A stretch of 64,000 nucleotides of DNA from Adiantum capillus-veneris. Its lineage: Eukaryota; Streptophyta; Polypodiopsida; Polypodiales; Pteridaceae. Below are positions 1 through 11,896 of the stretch, piece by piece (position 1 is the stretch's first letter; each line of letters starts with the position of its first letter). The notes under the pieces are model-generated. The model was given only the letters and a program-made list of their open reading frames with translations, had not been told where the DNA came from and searched no databases. The stretch spans positions 99,806,087-99,870,086 of the forward strand of contig CM043966.1 in NCBI GenBank assembly GCA_014529385.2, given 5' to 3'. The position numbers and the translations under genes were made by a program.

Positions 1-297
1 AAAATAGGACTGGCCACTTAAAATAGTATGAAAAGGAAATTAAAAACCTTCCATGATCTCTGCAGACAACGTGACGAAGATGAACGAGCTCATGGTTTGC
101 TCATAGCCGCTTGCAGAGCGTGATTTGGGCATGAAGGCAGCGTCGAAAACTCCTACCCAAGCCAGGGCGACCACGTTGATGGCGGTTCTGAGCAGTTTAA
201 CGCAGGTCGAAATTCGCGCTGTCCCTCTTCAAGCGGCAGTTTCCACGTGCTGAGTCAAGGGCCGAGAGCCGAGGCCCGGAAGGGCTCTGATACCAGT
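1..297 (-). mobile_element. Element K, start of the internal region (partial)
   Basis: This is the first part of the internal region of an LTR retrotransposon read on the minus strand; the rest lies left of the window. It starts directly beside the K LTR with a primer-binding site and shows no convincing coding frame, so it is most likely untranslated leader. The superfamily cannot be named, because both Ty1/copia elements and Ty3 chromoviruses use initiator-Met tRNA. Confidence 0.55.
284..295 (-). promoter_or_regulatory. Primer-binding site of K, tRNA-iMet type
   Basis: The minus strand reads TGGTATCAGAGC, the classic plant initiator-methionine tRNA primer site, two bases inside the LTR end at 298. 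It shows that the LTR is a 5' LTR of a minus-strand element. Confidence 0.85.
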
Positions 298-576
298 TGT
301 TGGTGCTGGAGCTAGGGAGGATGCCGCCTGAGGGTCATGGCGAGCTGATGACGAGCAGCAGAAAGCCACAAAAGAGAGAGAGAGATTCGACACACTAAAA
401 TTCACGCTATATTCTTTTTCTTTAATGGAAGCCTTTACATAGCTTTTGCAAGATGATGTCTACCTCACCTTTTTCCACATGCAAACTCAACGAACTAATG
501 GTCTATACCTGCATGCCTTGAGACTTGTTCTCACGGGCTGACCAATAAGCTGCCTAATAAGGGCTTGAACCCAACA
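298..576 (-). repeat. 5' LTR of element K
   Basis: A 279 bp LTR bounded by a perfect TGTTGG...CCAACA terminal inverted repeat, with an iMet primer site beside its inner end. A short AG run lies at about 373-386. The expected target duplication on the outer side would be 577-581 (CCTAG); its partner is outside the window. K interrupts the protease-pol part of element Z. Confidence 0.8.
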
Positions 577-1425
577 CCTAGACGTTTCAGCAGTCTCTTG
601 TGACTCTCTCGACAGCGTCGTGGTGGCTGGTTGTTCTTGTCCTTGAGGCTGTGGTTGGCCCTCTTCTACTTTGTCATCTTGAGGCTTCGTGGATGCCTTG
701 GCTGTTTCATGTTGTGTGGAGGTAGAAGGGGTTTCTTCTGTTTCTTGTTCTTTTGTCTGCTCAAACTTAACAATCCCTTTCTAAGATACATTCTTCTCAT
801 TTTAAGGTCTCATTTTCTGAAGCTCCACACATCCAAATAGGAGTGTCTTTGATCAACCAAGATGGAAGCTTAGTTTCAGTCAAAGAAACAAAATTGAACT
901 CTTGTATGGGCGTTTGCATGACATCTCTATAGGTGTGATCTTTTAGATTAACCCTTGTTATTGATCCCACTTGCTTCAAGTACAGATAATTGTTTCCCCA
1001 ATCTTGGATGAGCTGTACTTGCCGCATGAAAGGTCTTCCCAATATGATTCGTAATTGAGTTTCTTTCCAAAGTCTACTATGGCAAAAGTTTGTTGATATT
1101 CAATCCCACAAGAATTAACTATCACTTTTCAAGCAGTCCTAATGGTCTTTCAATGTGTCCATCAGCCAATTGCAATTTCATTTGAGTTTGTCTAATGGCT
1201 AGTTGTCCCCAGGATTCCCATACTGCTTTCGTGGCTATGGCTATGCCTGCCCCACTATCTAGTATTGCCATGGTTTCTATGTCATTATATTTCACTGGAA
1301 GGGTGGTGTTTCCTTCTTCCCCTTCGTAGTATTCTCCAACTTTGTTCATTGGGTATCGTGTTTCAATTTTCCAATTTTTTTGCGATTATCCCCGTTATTC
1401 TCACCTTTTCTAGAGTTTTCTGTAG
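577..1425 (-). pseudogene. Element Z protease region (broken)
   Basis: Minus-strand remnant of a Ty3/gypsy aspartic protease and the segment after it. The frame 1349-1122 carries the catalytic motif ILDSGAG and the LQLADGH strand. The frame 1042-797 continues with GRPFMRQ and ends in WMCGAS, exactly as in the C protease ORF (36085-37506). The two pieces lie in different frames, so at least one indel separates them, and the part below 797 is decayed coding sequence without a clean frame. The segment continues the Z gag at 29723-25641 across the insertion of element A, as shown by the matching ATCAT duplication at 1426-1430 and 25587-25591. Confidence 0.8.
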
Positions 1426-1430
1426 ATCAT
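1426..1430. repeat. Target-site duplication of element A, left copy
   Basis: ATCAT directly left of the A LTR, matching ATCAT at 25587-25591. It ties two LTRs 24 kb apart to one insertion into Z. Confidence 0.85.
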
Positions 1431-2386
1431 TGTTGCGGGAGTGAATGACACCACCCATAAAGTGCATGCAACACAACCTAGATCAACATAATGTCAATCG
1501 AGGACATAGATGACACGGCAGGCACACAGAGGAAATCTCGTTAGCTTGTCAGGCTGAGACCATCCTACACATACAACACTCTGGAAGGCCAACTAAACTA
1601 CAATCAAGAGTCTCACTACTCTCAACTACACCACCTAGCCACATACACACAACGGAGGGAAACTCACCAAATCATACCAGAATTGTACGAACCTCAAGGA
1701 ACACCATCCCCTCACTAGGATCACCTTTCCTTAAGCCTCTACACCCAAAATCCTAACTCTAGACCCATCTGCAGAAAATGCGTATGAAGACAGAGCAGAA
1801 TTTTGAAAGTGCCCGAAACTGAAATCTATGAGTACCTATGCGTAGCTTATGTCGCTACGATTCTAATGACTACTTGCAGGCAGAAAACGGACATCGTTTG
1901 ATATACTTACCACCGCAAATAGCTCGTAGATGCGCAAGCGCATTTGCTCCGTTCCATGAGGAATGCTTGTCGTTGATGCGTAGCTCTTGCTGAGGCTAGC
2001 ACAATGGTGCAATCGGATCAACAATGTGATGAATGAGCGGGCAATAGCACCCGGATGAAGCTCACGCTCTCTCTCTTCCTCTCTCACACACAGTCGACGA
2101 CAACTTAAAACTTGATTATGATAAAAAATCGTGTCTACAAAAATGACCTAGGTACCTTATATACTAAGGTCACCTTAGGTTAACCAAAAACAGAGTTTGA
2201 GGGGTCAAATGTCTTGGTATTTACAATCTGTAAGTGCCATTGCACCCCGGCTTCTGCAACTAGACTACTTACTTATTACAATAGCGATGTTTCTAACCAT
2301 AATCTTCGGCATTTCATAACTCTCAGAAAATAAGGCTTTTGGTACGAAAATTGAGTTATGTCGTACTGTTGACCCAGCCGTCAACT
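1431..2386 (-). repeat. 3' LTR of element A
   Basis: A 956 bp LTR, clearly homologous throughout to 24650-25586. The minus-strand TATA-like sequence (plus strand cttatata at 2157-2164) is conserved in both copies. The outer end is intact (TGTTGCGGG on plus), while the end next to the PPT carries a changed terminal base (T at 2386 where the other LTR has A). Short reading frames within it have no recognisable product. Confidence 0.85.
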
Positions 2387-2397
2387 CTCCCCCCTCC
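2387..2397 (-). promoter_or_regulatory. Polypurine tract of element A
   Basis: The minus strand reads GGAGGGGGGAG immediately before the 3' LTR. It would prime plus-strand DNA synthesis. Four bases upstream lies a 7 bp stem hairpin (2402-2421) shared with element C. Confidence 0.85.
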
Positions 2398-2401
2398 GCG
2401 A

Positions 2402-2421
2402 TCATGTCGTCCCTGACATGA
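2402..2421 (-). other. Hairpin upstream of the A PPT
   Basis: Inverted repeat TCATGTC / GACATGA with a 6-base loop. The same stem, loop length and 4-base distance to the PPT occur in element C at 48221-48240. Confidence 0.7.
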
Positions 2422-2449
2422 CCTGGTTGTGGATGTCGGTGCGGTCTTT

Positions 2450-4499
<2,050 letters not shown>

Positions 4500-6544
4500 T
4501 CACAAAACATTGCCCTCTATTTCTAGTTGTGCATATGGATATGTCATCCATCTCAGTTCTTGGGTTTGGTTATTTTCTAGCCGTGTTTCATAGTCTTTTA
4601 AGAGGTCGTCTAAATGATCATTAACCTTCTCGACCAACACTGATCCTCCTGAACTAGCACTTTTTGGCTCACTTTCCGTTGATGGTTCTGTTGGAGGTTG
4701 AGATGCCTCCGCAAGAGAAGATGCAACCCTTTCCTCATGTTGTCTTATCTTCTCTTCAGCTTGGGTAATCTTCTCAGCTAGGTATTTCTGCTCTTGTTTC
4801 CTACGTGCTTTCATCATAGCCTTTCTAGCTTTCTAGCTATTCCGTTTGCTCTTGGTTTTCTGACTAGGGGCATCGATCTTTGGATCACCCGTCTCTAGAC
4901 TCACGTTAGTTTTTGTTTTCTCTGTCTCTGGATTCTCAGCATCTTCCTTTTGAGCCTGCACTCTCGTAACTACTTGAACTGGTACTACATTTTTGTTTTC
5001 CGAGCTACTGGGTAGTTGAACAATTCCTGAGACATTCATTGCAATCTTGATGACTCGGTTTGGATTTTTGGACAGTTGGGGATCAAGTAAATGACATCAC
5101 AATCAAGACAATAGGCATTCACGTGAGTGATCTCCGTTTGAAGACATTGTTTGACCAAGTGGTTGCCACGGCTTTTGTGACAATCTGCCTCTGGTTGAGG
5201 AGCTTCTTCTTGCAACTTCTCTTGGCTATAAATAGGCTCTGACCTAGCTAAGCCTCTATTAGAAATGAACCACAATGTCATTTCATCCATCTCGTATCTT
5301 CTTTCTTCAGGTTGAAACGCAAGAGGTGGAGGTTGTACCGGCCTCACCATTCCATGTGTTTCTCTCATCTTCTATCGCTTTGAAGGAAAGTACCTGCTTT
5401 GGTTGTTATAATACGTTATAGCTGGTACTAGCGCTTGTTTATTAGATGCTTCCATCATCTGCATATATCTCATTTTTGTAGGCATTCTGACACCTGGCAG
5501 TGTAGGTTGTTGTCCTAAGATAAGTTGTGGTCTTGCAGCTCCTACTAAACCTGGTGCATTCCTCATAGCGTATCTGGATGGAGGAGGTGCTACTAGGATA
5601 GGTTCTACATACCCCTCCTCACCATATTCCATGCCGTAATAACACTCTTCTCTCGTATGGTTTGTCCATTTTCTCTCAATTTTGGAGGTCAGCTTTGACT
5701 AGAGGAGTAAGTCTCTGAGCTAATCCTTCTATAAGCTTCATTTGCTCACTAGATACCTCTGGCTTTATAGTGGGTTGGATTCTTGGTGAATCACTCCTCT
5801 GAGAAGATGTATCACTCTCAGTATCATATCTTTTCAAGGTTCTGCTCTGATTTGGGTAGGAGTAAGTTATAGGGGGTGGTGATGGTACATATGGTTCTAT
5901 TGTGGCCATAATTCCACCTCTAAAAAAGTCATGTTCTATGGTTGCATCTGGGTACAACCATGGTCCATTAGACAGATTCACTTGAGAAGGCATGTCTGTC
6001 ATCGCTGTGATCAGTCCATCGTTATCGCTTTAGAAAGGAATCCAGGTGGCTCCCTTTTTGGAATTCTCGTGCTTGGTGGAGATATCTGTGGTCCTTCATT
6101 GACCAAATGTCCACCTCTATAAAATTCATGTTCTATGTATGCATCTGGGTACATCCATGGTGGCAATGTAGCTGGGCTTGTGTCAAGATGCGGATAGATT
6201 GGCCTTTCAGCACTTCTAACTTGGCTTGTCATACCTCGGTTCATATCTACCAAAGGATTGGTGGATTGGCTTTCCATCCTGATGATCTTAGCTTTCTTAA
6301 AGTCAGGTCCACTCTCTACTTTGATAGTCCTTAACAAGCACCTTGGCTTAGTGCAAGTTATCCCCTTTTGCCCTTGATTAGGTCTCTCAAAAGTCAAGAT
6401 TTTGTGACTCTTTTGGTCTCTAGACACTGGTTTTGGGTACCCTAAAAATTTGGATTTAGGAAACCTGGGAAAATTCAACTCTAAAACCAAAACCGCAAGC
6501 TTTCTTCCTAGCCATACCTGACTCAATTTGGAGTTGTCTATCAA
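4500..6544 (-). pseudogene. Element A gag (broken)
   Basis: A set of minus-strand frames, in order 6544-6011, 6002-5676, 5632-5372, 5368-5036, 5039-4833 and 4817-4500, follows the C-terminal half of the C Gag. It includes proline/tyrosine-rich YPDA repeats (WMYPDAYIEHEFYRGG), the RPQLILGQQPTLPG stretch, a degenerate zinc-knuckle pair (CLDCD region) and the conserved end SSGGSVLVEKVNDHLDDLL with RLENNQTQELRWMTYP. Each step between frames is an indel or stop. The capsid-like core found at about residues 395-560 of C Gag is not clearly present, so the gene appears internally deleted. Confidence 0.75.
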
Positions 6545-6731
6545 AAGTTAGAGCAGTTTTGGTGAACTGCACTTGAAACATCACTCAAAACAGTCTCAAG
6601 ATAAAGGATTTTTGCTTGTATCTTGACCAAATGTGACCCAAATTTGTTGAAACTTGGTCACTAGGCTTATTTTATAGTGCTTAACACTTCTAGAAGCTCA
6701 ATGTGACTTTTGACCTCTACTTTGGCCCTTG

Positions 6732-6755
6732 AGACTTCATACACGTATAAAGTCT
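6732..6755. repeat. A-type CGCG palindrome, leader copy (imperfect)
   Basis: Half-site AGACTTCATACA followed by CGTATAAAGTCT: the 24 bp A-type palindrome with two asymmetric positions. It lies in the leader of A just upstream of gag. Confidence 0.8.
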
Positions 6756-6846
6756 ATGTGCTCAAAATTTGACCAAATTTGGTATGTGAGCTCTCCTGAT
6801 GTCCTCACCCAATGGTATGCTCAGTTTATAATTTTGACCTTATTTT

Positions 6847-6851
6847 GACAC
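6847..6851. repeat. Target-site duplication of element B, left copy
   Basis: GACAC, identical to 15959-15963 on the other side of B. It shows B inserted into the leader of A. Confidence 0.9.
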
Positions 6852-7149
6852 TGTTAACCCTCACGGCACACGGACACCCTATGATCTATAAACGTTGTAT
6901 TATTTAGAGTCAGGTACCGGGCTTGTCGGTCCAATAGGGAAAGGTAGAGTGATCGCCGATGAGAGGCGCACTTTAACTTGGACATTCAAGGGATTAGTTG
7001 GTTAAGCATGGGCGCCCAAGTGTGAATGGGGTGAGCTCCTATAAAAGCCAACTAAACCTAATTTTTACTCATTCTCTCATTTGTGCAATAGAAGAGTGCT
7101 CTTGCTCCATCTCCATCTCCATCTCCATCTTCTTCTTCTTCACCTCCTT

Positions 7150-7226
<77 letters not shown>

Positions 7227-7469
7227 TGGGTGCGATCGAGCATTACGAAGGCACGACGGCGGCGAAGCGGTTGAGCGCGGCACGACTGCAGCTTCTTCTT
7301 CATCGCGACGAGGAATCCACCACGAAGGCGAGCGTAGAGCGGTGAGTGACACACCCTTTGTTCTCTTGAGCTTGCTAGTTTAGGCTTGTTGTGTGCTTGG
7401 AGCCGTTTGTGGCTCGCACACGGTGTATTGGCAAGTCCCTTGCTTCGACAGTGCGGCAAGGAGCGCACA
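6852..7469 (+). repeat. 5' LTR of element B
   Basis: 618 bp, TGTTAACCCTC...GCGCACA. TATA box TATAAAAG at 7040-7047, then a CCATCT run and a compound (TG)n(AG)n microsatellite at 7149-7222 that lies downstream of the presumed transcription start. The same LTR recurs at 15327-15958. Confidence 0.93.
7149..7222. repeat. Compound (TG)n(AG)n microsatellite in the B 5' LTR
   Basis: About 13 TG units followed by about 22 AG units. The apparent Thr-His, Arg-Glu or Ser-Leu frames across it are artefacts. Confidence 0.95.
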
Positions 7470-7473
7470 TTTT

Positions 7474-7491
7474 TGGCGCCGTTGCCGGGGA
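7474..7491 (+). promoter_or_regulatory. Primer-binding site of B, tRNA-Asp type
   Basis: TGGCGCCGTTGCCGGGGA, complementary to the 3' end of plant tRNA-Asp, four bases after the LTR end. Confidence 0.9.
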
Positions 7492-8495
7492 TATGCCCTA
7501 CACTAAGCTCGGTTAGCACTTTACGCTTCCTTGTGGTGCAATTTCTATCATTGGAAAGGCAGGGAAGGAGTGTGTGGAGATTTCTGTTTTTTTGCGTTTT
7601 CTGCATTTGCTGTCAAGTTTCAATTTCTGCTATTGTCTGCGTTTTTTCAATTTCTGCATTTTCAAGTTCGGCGTTTTCAATTTCTGCAATTTTCTGCATT
7701 TCTGCGTTTTTTCAATTTTCTGCAATTTCTGCATTTTCAAGTTCGGCATTTCAATTTCTGCAATTTTCTGCATTTCTGCGTTTTTTCAATTTTCTGCAAT
7801 TCTGCATTTTCAATTTCTGCGTTTTCAATTTCTGTATTTTCTGCATTTAAAAAAAAAAAAATTTTTTTTGAAAAAAAAAAATATTTCTGAAAAACAAAAG
7901 TGATTTTTTTTTTCAAAAAAGAAAAATTTTATTTTTTTTGGGGGAAAAAAAAATTTCCAAAAAAAAAAAAGAAGGAAATTAAAAACGCGAGTGAGCGGGC
8001 GGTGAAATTTTTCGAAAATAAAAAACGTGACTCTTAAAACGGACGGGTTGGTTTGTATAAAAGATAGATCGGGATCCCAAGCCCAAGCCCAAGCCCAAGC
8101 CCAGGCCCAGGCCTCAGTCCTCAGTCTTATGATATATACTAGGCTCACTCTTATATATATACCCTACTCCCTCAAGAGAGAATGAGAGCATGTGGGACAA
8201 GTCATCCACTCTCCTCCTTTCTCTTCCCACTTGCACCCTTAGACTTTCTAGTTTGGGCCTAGTTCCCTACTGGAAATTGACAGTTTTAGGGATTCCGAGG
8301 GCATAGAGTGACCAAACGGAGGGCTGTAAAGCACGGCACGACCCTCTGACCGATACGCTCGTTTCGAGCTATCACACAGCCCATTCCACGACACGCTCTA
8401 AAAACTCTAGCAAAAAAACAAACAAAAAACACGCTAAAAACTAGTCACAAGGCCTCCTAGAGCAGCTTTTTGACACCTTAGGGTATCAAAAGCAC
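7492..8495 (+). other. Leader of element B with low-complexity repeats
   Basis: 1 kb untranslated leader. 7600-7850 is a degenerate tandem array of TTTCTGCA(A/T)TTT units, followed by poly-A/poly-T tracts (7848-7975) and a CCCAAG hexamer run at about 8078-8110. The hexamer run recurs, shorter, in the leader of E (51253-51275), so it is family-specific. Overlapping frames here are low-complexity and are not called. Confidence 0.75.
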
Positions 8496-11400
8496 ATGCA
8501 CTTACGCTCTGGGCGGGTGCTAGAACACGAGCATATTGAGGGTGCCTCTGTTCATACGGACACCCATTACCCATCCACGATAAGCTCTAGACCCTCAGCG
8601 GGGACACAAGGTAGCACCACCCAAGACCCTAAAATAGCCGCTAGTGATTCCTCCTCCGACTCAGAAATCATGGAAGCATACCCTACCCAAAACACTGAGA
8701 GAGAAGGCCATGCACCTCCCGAAGCTCCACAGCCTAGTACTAGTATGTTTAGCCGTTTCATGGAAACATTAGGTAGAGCTACTCGCTCGGAACCTGATGC
8801 AAATGAAGCACACGAAGGGGGTGGGGAAGTGGACTATCCTTTCACATCGCACGTGGACCCCACACCCCCAAAGAGTGTCCATGTGGATATCCTACCAACT
8901 TCTTACCAAGAAGGCCCTGTTGAGCTGCCTCCTTCAGAAGTTCCCTCTAGAGTACCGTTGGTGACAAGTAAAACCACGGGGAGCAACATTGCTTCTACCT
9001 CACAAGAAACCGTTAACACGTCGACTCTAGAAGGATTGTTCATTAATGATCATTGGACATACGACCTCCACACTGAGGTGTTGACGGATCTACACTCTGG
9101 CCACGCCTACCATGTAGGATGGATAGAGATTGTACAATCCACCTCTAGTGCCACGAGCATCGAAGATCAACAGAAAATGATCTGTAATGTTATCCATGGC
9201 ATTATTCAATCCGAAAGGCAAAACCGAGGGGTAAATATACTCTCAACTGGCCCCATGAGATTTCTGGATACGAGCAAGGCTCAACAGCCTACTCTATCAC
9301 AAATGGAGACTCCTCTAATGAGCCCCATGGACCCATCTTACGTCATTTCACCTGGGGTCTCTATGCAATCTGAACCTCCGAGCGAAAACTTTAGCTTCCC
9401 TAACTTGGCTCAACCCTCTATCAAGGAAAACACAGTGCTCACTCCAGGGATAAGCCTGACAGAGAATGTACCGATGACATCCACGGTTAGCGCAGTGCCA
9501 CTACCTAGTGTCGTAGTACCTAATATGGGGCCTCCACCATATGTGCCTCTAGCCCCTTATGCACACATGGCCCCCACACCTCCAATTGTACCACTTGCTT
9601 ATGCTCCTCGAGTGCCGCTCCCTAGCCCTTATCCGAGTGGACCTATGCCCGGTTATGTTCCATATCCTGCATCATCCACACATATGCCAAGACCGGTACC
9701 CGTTCCTCTCCCACATATGATTCCAAGAGTACCTCCACCGGCCCTGCGTCCTCACATAGGTGACTTGGCAGCGTTTGCTCAAACCATAGGTCGATCTATC
9801 GCGGAAAATATGCGTCATGCATCTGATAGAGAGCCTAGAAGTAAGGCAGTACAAATTGCCAAACACACGCAAAAATTCAATGGGGACGAAGATGCTAGGA
9901 AACACATTGAAGTGTTTGAACAAGTATGTGATTCCTTAGGGGAACGCAACGAACTACATAAGTGCAATGCCTTAAGCTTGACATTAAGTGGGAAGGCTGG
10001 AGATTGGTATAGGACCCTAAGGGTGGATGAGAAAACAATCTACCCTACCCTTCGAAGGTTGTTTCTAAAGGAGTACATACGAGAAGGTGTGCTTTGGGTT
10101 GTAGCATCTCAGCTACAGAAGGCCGAACGTAAGGAAGGAGAGTCAGTAAGGGACTTCATTAGTCGTCTAAAGCACTTAAACTCTCGCTGCCCTGTAAATG
10201 AGCGCTTCAACAATAACCAACTGCTTGATCGATTCATTCGAGGGTTGAGGAATGAAGGAATCTATAATGGACTAGTGATTAGAGGTATCACAACCTGGGA
10301 AGATGTCACTGCCAATGCAATCCAATTAGAGGACAACTTGATGATAGCAGGCATGAGGGTGTCTACTGACACGAGATCCACTAGCTCACAAGCCATTGAG
10401 TATGAACCCATGACTGCAAAGCCCATTGCCAATGAGCCAAAGGTATTTGAGACATTCTTGACAGACCTCACCAAGGCAATCCAAGAGTCTCTTAAGGATA
10501 ATCGACCCCCTCAAAATAGTCACATGTATCCAAGAAGGGAGCAACAATGGTGTTCCATTTGCTTAGGTCCACATAGCACTAGTGAGTGCCCTACGTTTAG
10601 AGTAAAATTTAATGAAACTTGCAACGCATGTGGTAGGTATGGTCACCAAGCTAAGGATTGTTTAATGATCAAACGTATGATGGCAAATAGACCACCTGTA
10701 GCTTGGACGGATGCACCTCGAGCTCCTGTATTGATGCCTGCTCCACCTGTTGAGCAACTACCGCAACACATTGTCCCTAGACCTCAAAATGTTGTACAAG
10801 CTACACCGCTACCACCTCCTGTGCTAGGACCGCAGCCCCCGCATCCAAGAGTCGCCCCTATGAACCAAGTGGGTTGCGAGCCATCAAATGCTTATCTAGA
10901 TGGTTGTGAGGAGGAAATAGACACTAGTATTGCCTACTGACTTGATACATTGGAAGAATGTCCTATATACTACATGGAAGATTGTTGGGGACAAGTCAAG
11001 CCGGTTTATCAAGCTGCTGCTCTCGCATCCAGAGGTCAAAATATCAACACCCAGGCTAGGAGGCCACCTCTTCAATGCTACGAGTGTGGTGGACCACATC
11101 GAGCAGCGGAGTGCCCTATTAGGCTGCAAAAGAATGCTGCACAGATGCAAATGAATCAAGGGAGCACGTCTGCAATGCCAATACTCACATGTAATCGTTG
11201 TGGCATAGATCACTTGATTGCCCAATGCCCCTATAACCCAAATGCGCCTAAAATCACACCCCTGAATTTGGTCGAAATTGCTAGTGTGACATCACCAATA
11301 CCACCCGTCGCACCCGCTTATGCGATTACACGGTCCATGCTTCAAGGGCCAGGCCATATCCTCGAAGAGAGAGATACCGCGTCAGTTATCCAAGCAAAGA

Positions 11401-11885
11401 AAAAGAAGACCCGAAGGAAGAAGCCGCAGAATACGGAAAATTCAAAGCCAAGTTCCAAAACAAACATAGGAACAGGAGATGACCCCGTGTATATGAATGA
11501 CCTCGAGGATGATTCAGATTCAATCGAGACAATGGAGACTAGAACCAATACCACAAAGAGAAAGACCGACAAAGAAAACCGTAACATGGAACCAAATGAA
11601 AACCGAATAAGAGAAAACCATAAAGAGCCTCTGAAAACACCACAGGTGTTTCCAAATCCAATCCAAGACCCCCAAGATAAACCACAGGGGCAAAAAGGGA
11701 AAAATCGTAAAAAGAAGATTGGGACGTACCCAAACCCAGTAGACGAGATTGAGCAGGTGAAACATCTAAGAGGTTTAGTGGAGAAGACTCAAAGGAAACT
11801 AGAACCAGAACCCATGCATGTCAAAATTCATGACACAGTGTTTCCCACACAAGTTCATCCACCCCGCATGAACCATAGACCGTGA
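8496..11885 (+). CDS. Element B Gag polyprotein (one in-frame stop at 10938)
   Basis: Begins MHLRSGRVLEHEH, the N-terminus shared with Gag of C and E. Residues 1-410 are Ser/Thr/Pro-rich. A retrotransposon Gag (capsid-like) domain spans about 445-610 (KHTQKFNGDEDARKHIEVFE to ITTWEDVTANAIQLEDN). Four zinc knuckles follow at about 10551, 10620, 11078 and 11191. The second (CNACGRYGHQAKDC) has canonical CX2CX4HX4C spacing and the other three have CX2CX3HX4C. A TGA at 10938-10940 splits the frame; element E has a sense codon there, so the stop is a mutation. The frame then runs to 11885 through a Lys/Glu-rich part. It ends early because of a 14 bp tandem duplication, so Gag and protease were originally one frame. 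Confidence 0.9.
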
Positions 11886-11896
11886 ACCATAGACCG
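11869..11896. repeat. 14 bp tandem duplication causing a frameshift
   Basis: TGAACCATAGACCG occurs twice in tandem (11869-11882 and 11883-11896). Element E has one copy of the homologous sequence and stays in frame. The duplication moves the protease to another frame in B. Confidence 0.85.

Noticed and set aside
284-295. Possible tRNA gene pieces at the primer-binding sites
   Set aside because: Only 12-18 bases matching tRNA 3' ends next to LTRs; no cloverleaf or A/B boxes.
631-840. Plus-strand hydrophobic frame near the left end
   Set aside because: It is antisense to decayed Z coding sequence and to the protease-region frame; no support.
1863-2087. Minus-strand frame in the A LTR
   Set aside because: It lies wholly inside the LTR and is not a recognisable protein.
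7140-7352. Reading frames rich in Ser-Leu, Thr-His or Arg-Glu across microsatellites (also near 15550, 26950, 30400, 50400 and 61050)
   Set aside because: They are translations of (TG)n and (AG)n repeats within LTRs and not genes.
7386-7903. Phe/Ser/Cys-rich frames resembling membrane segments in the B leader
   Set aside because: They translate a degenerate TTTCTGCA tandem repeat in three frames at once; E lacks them.
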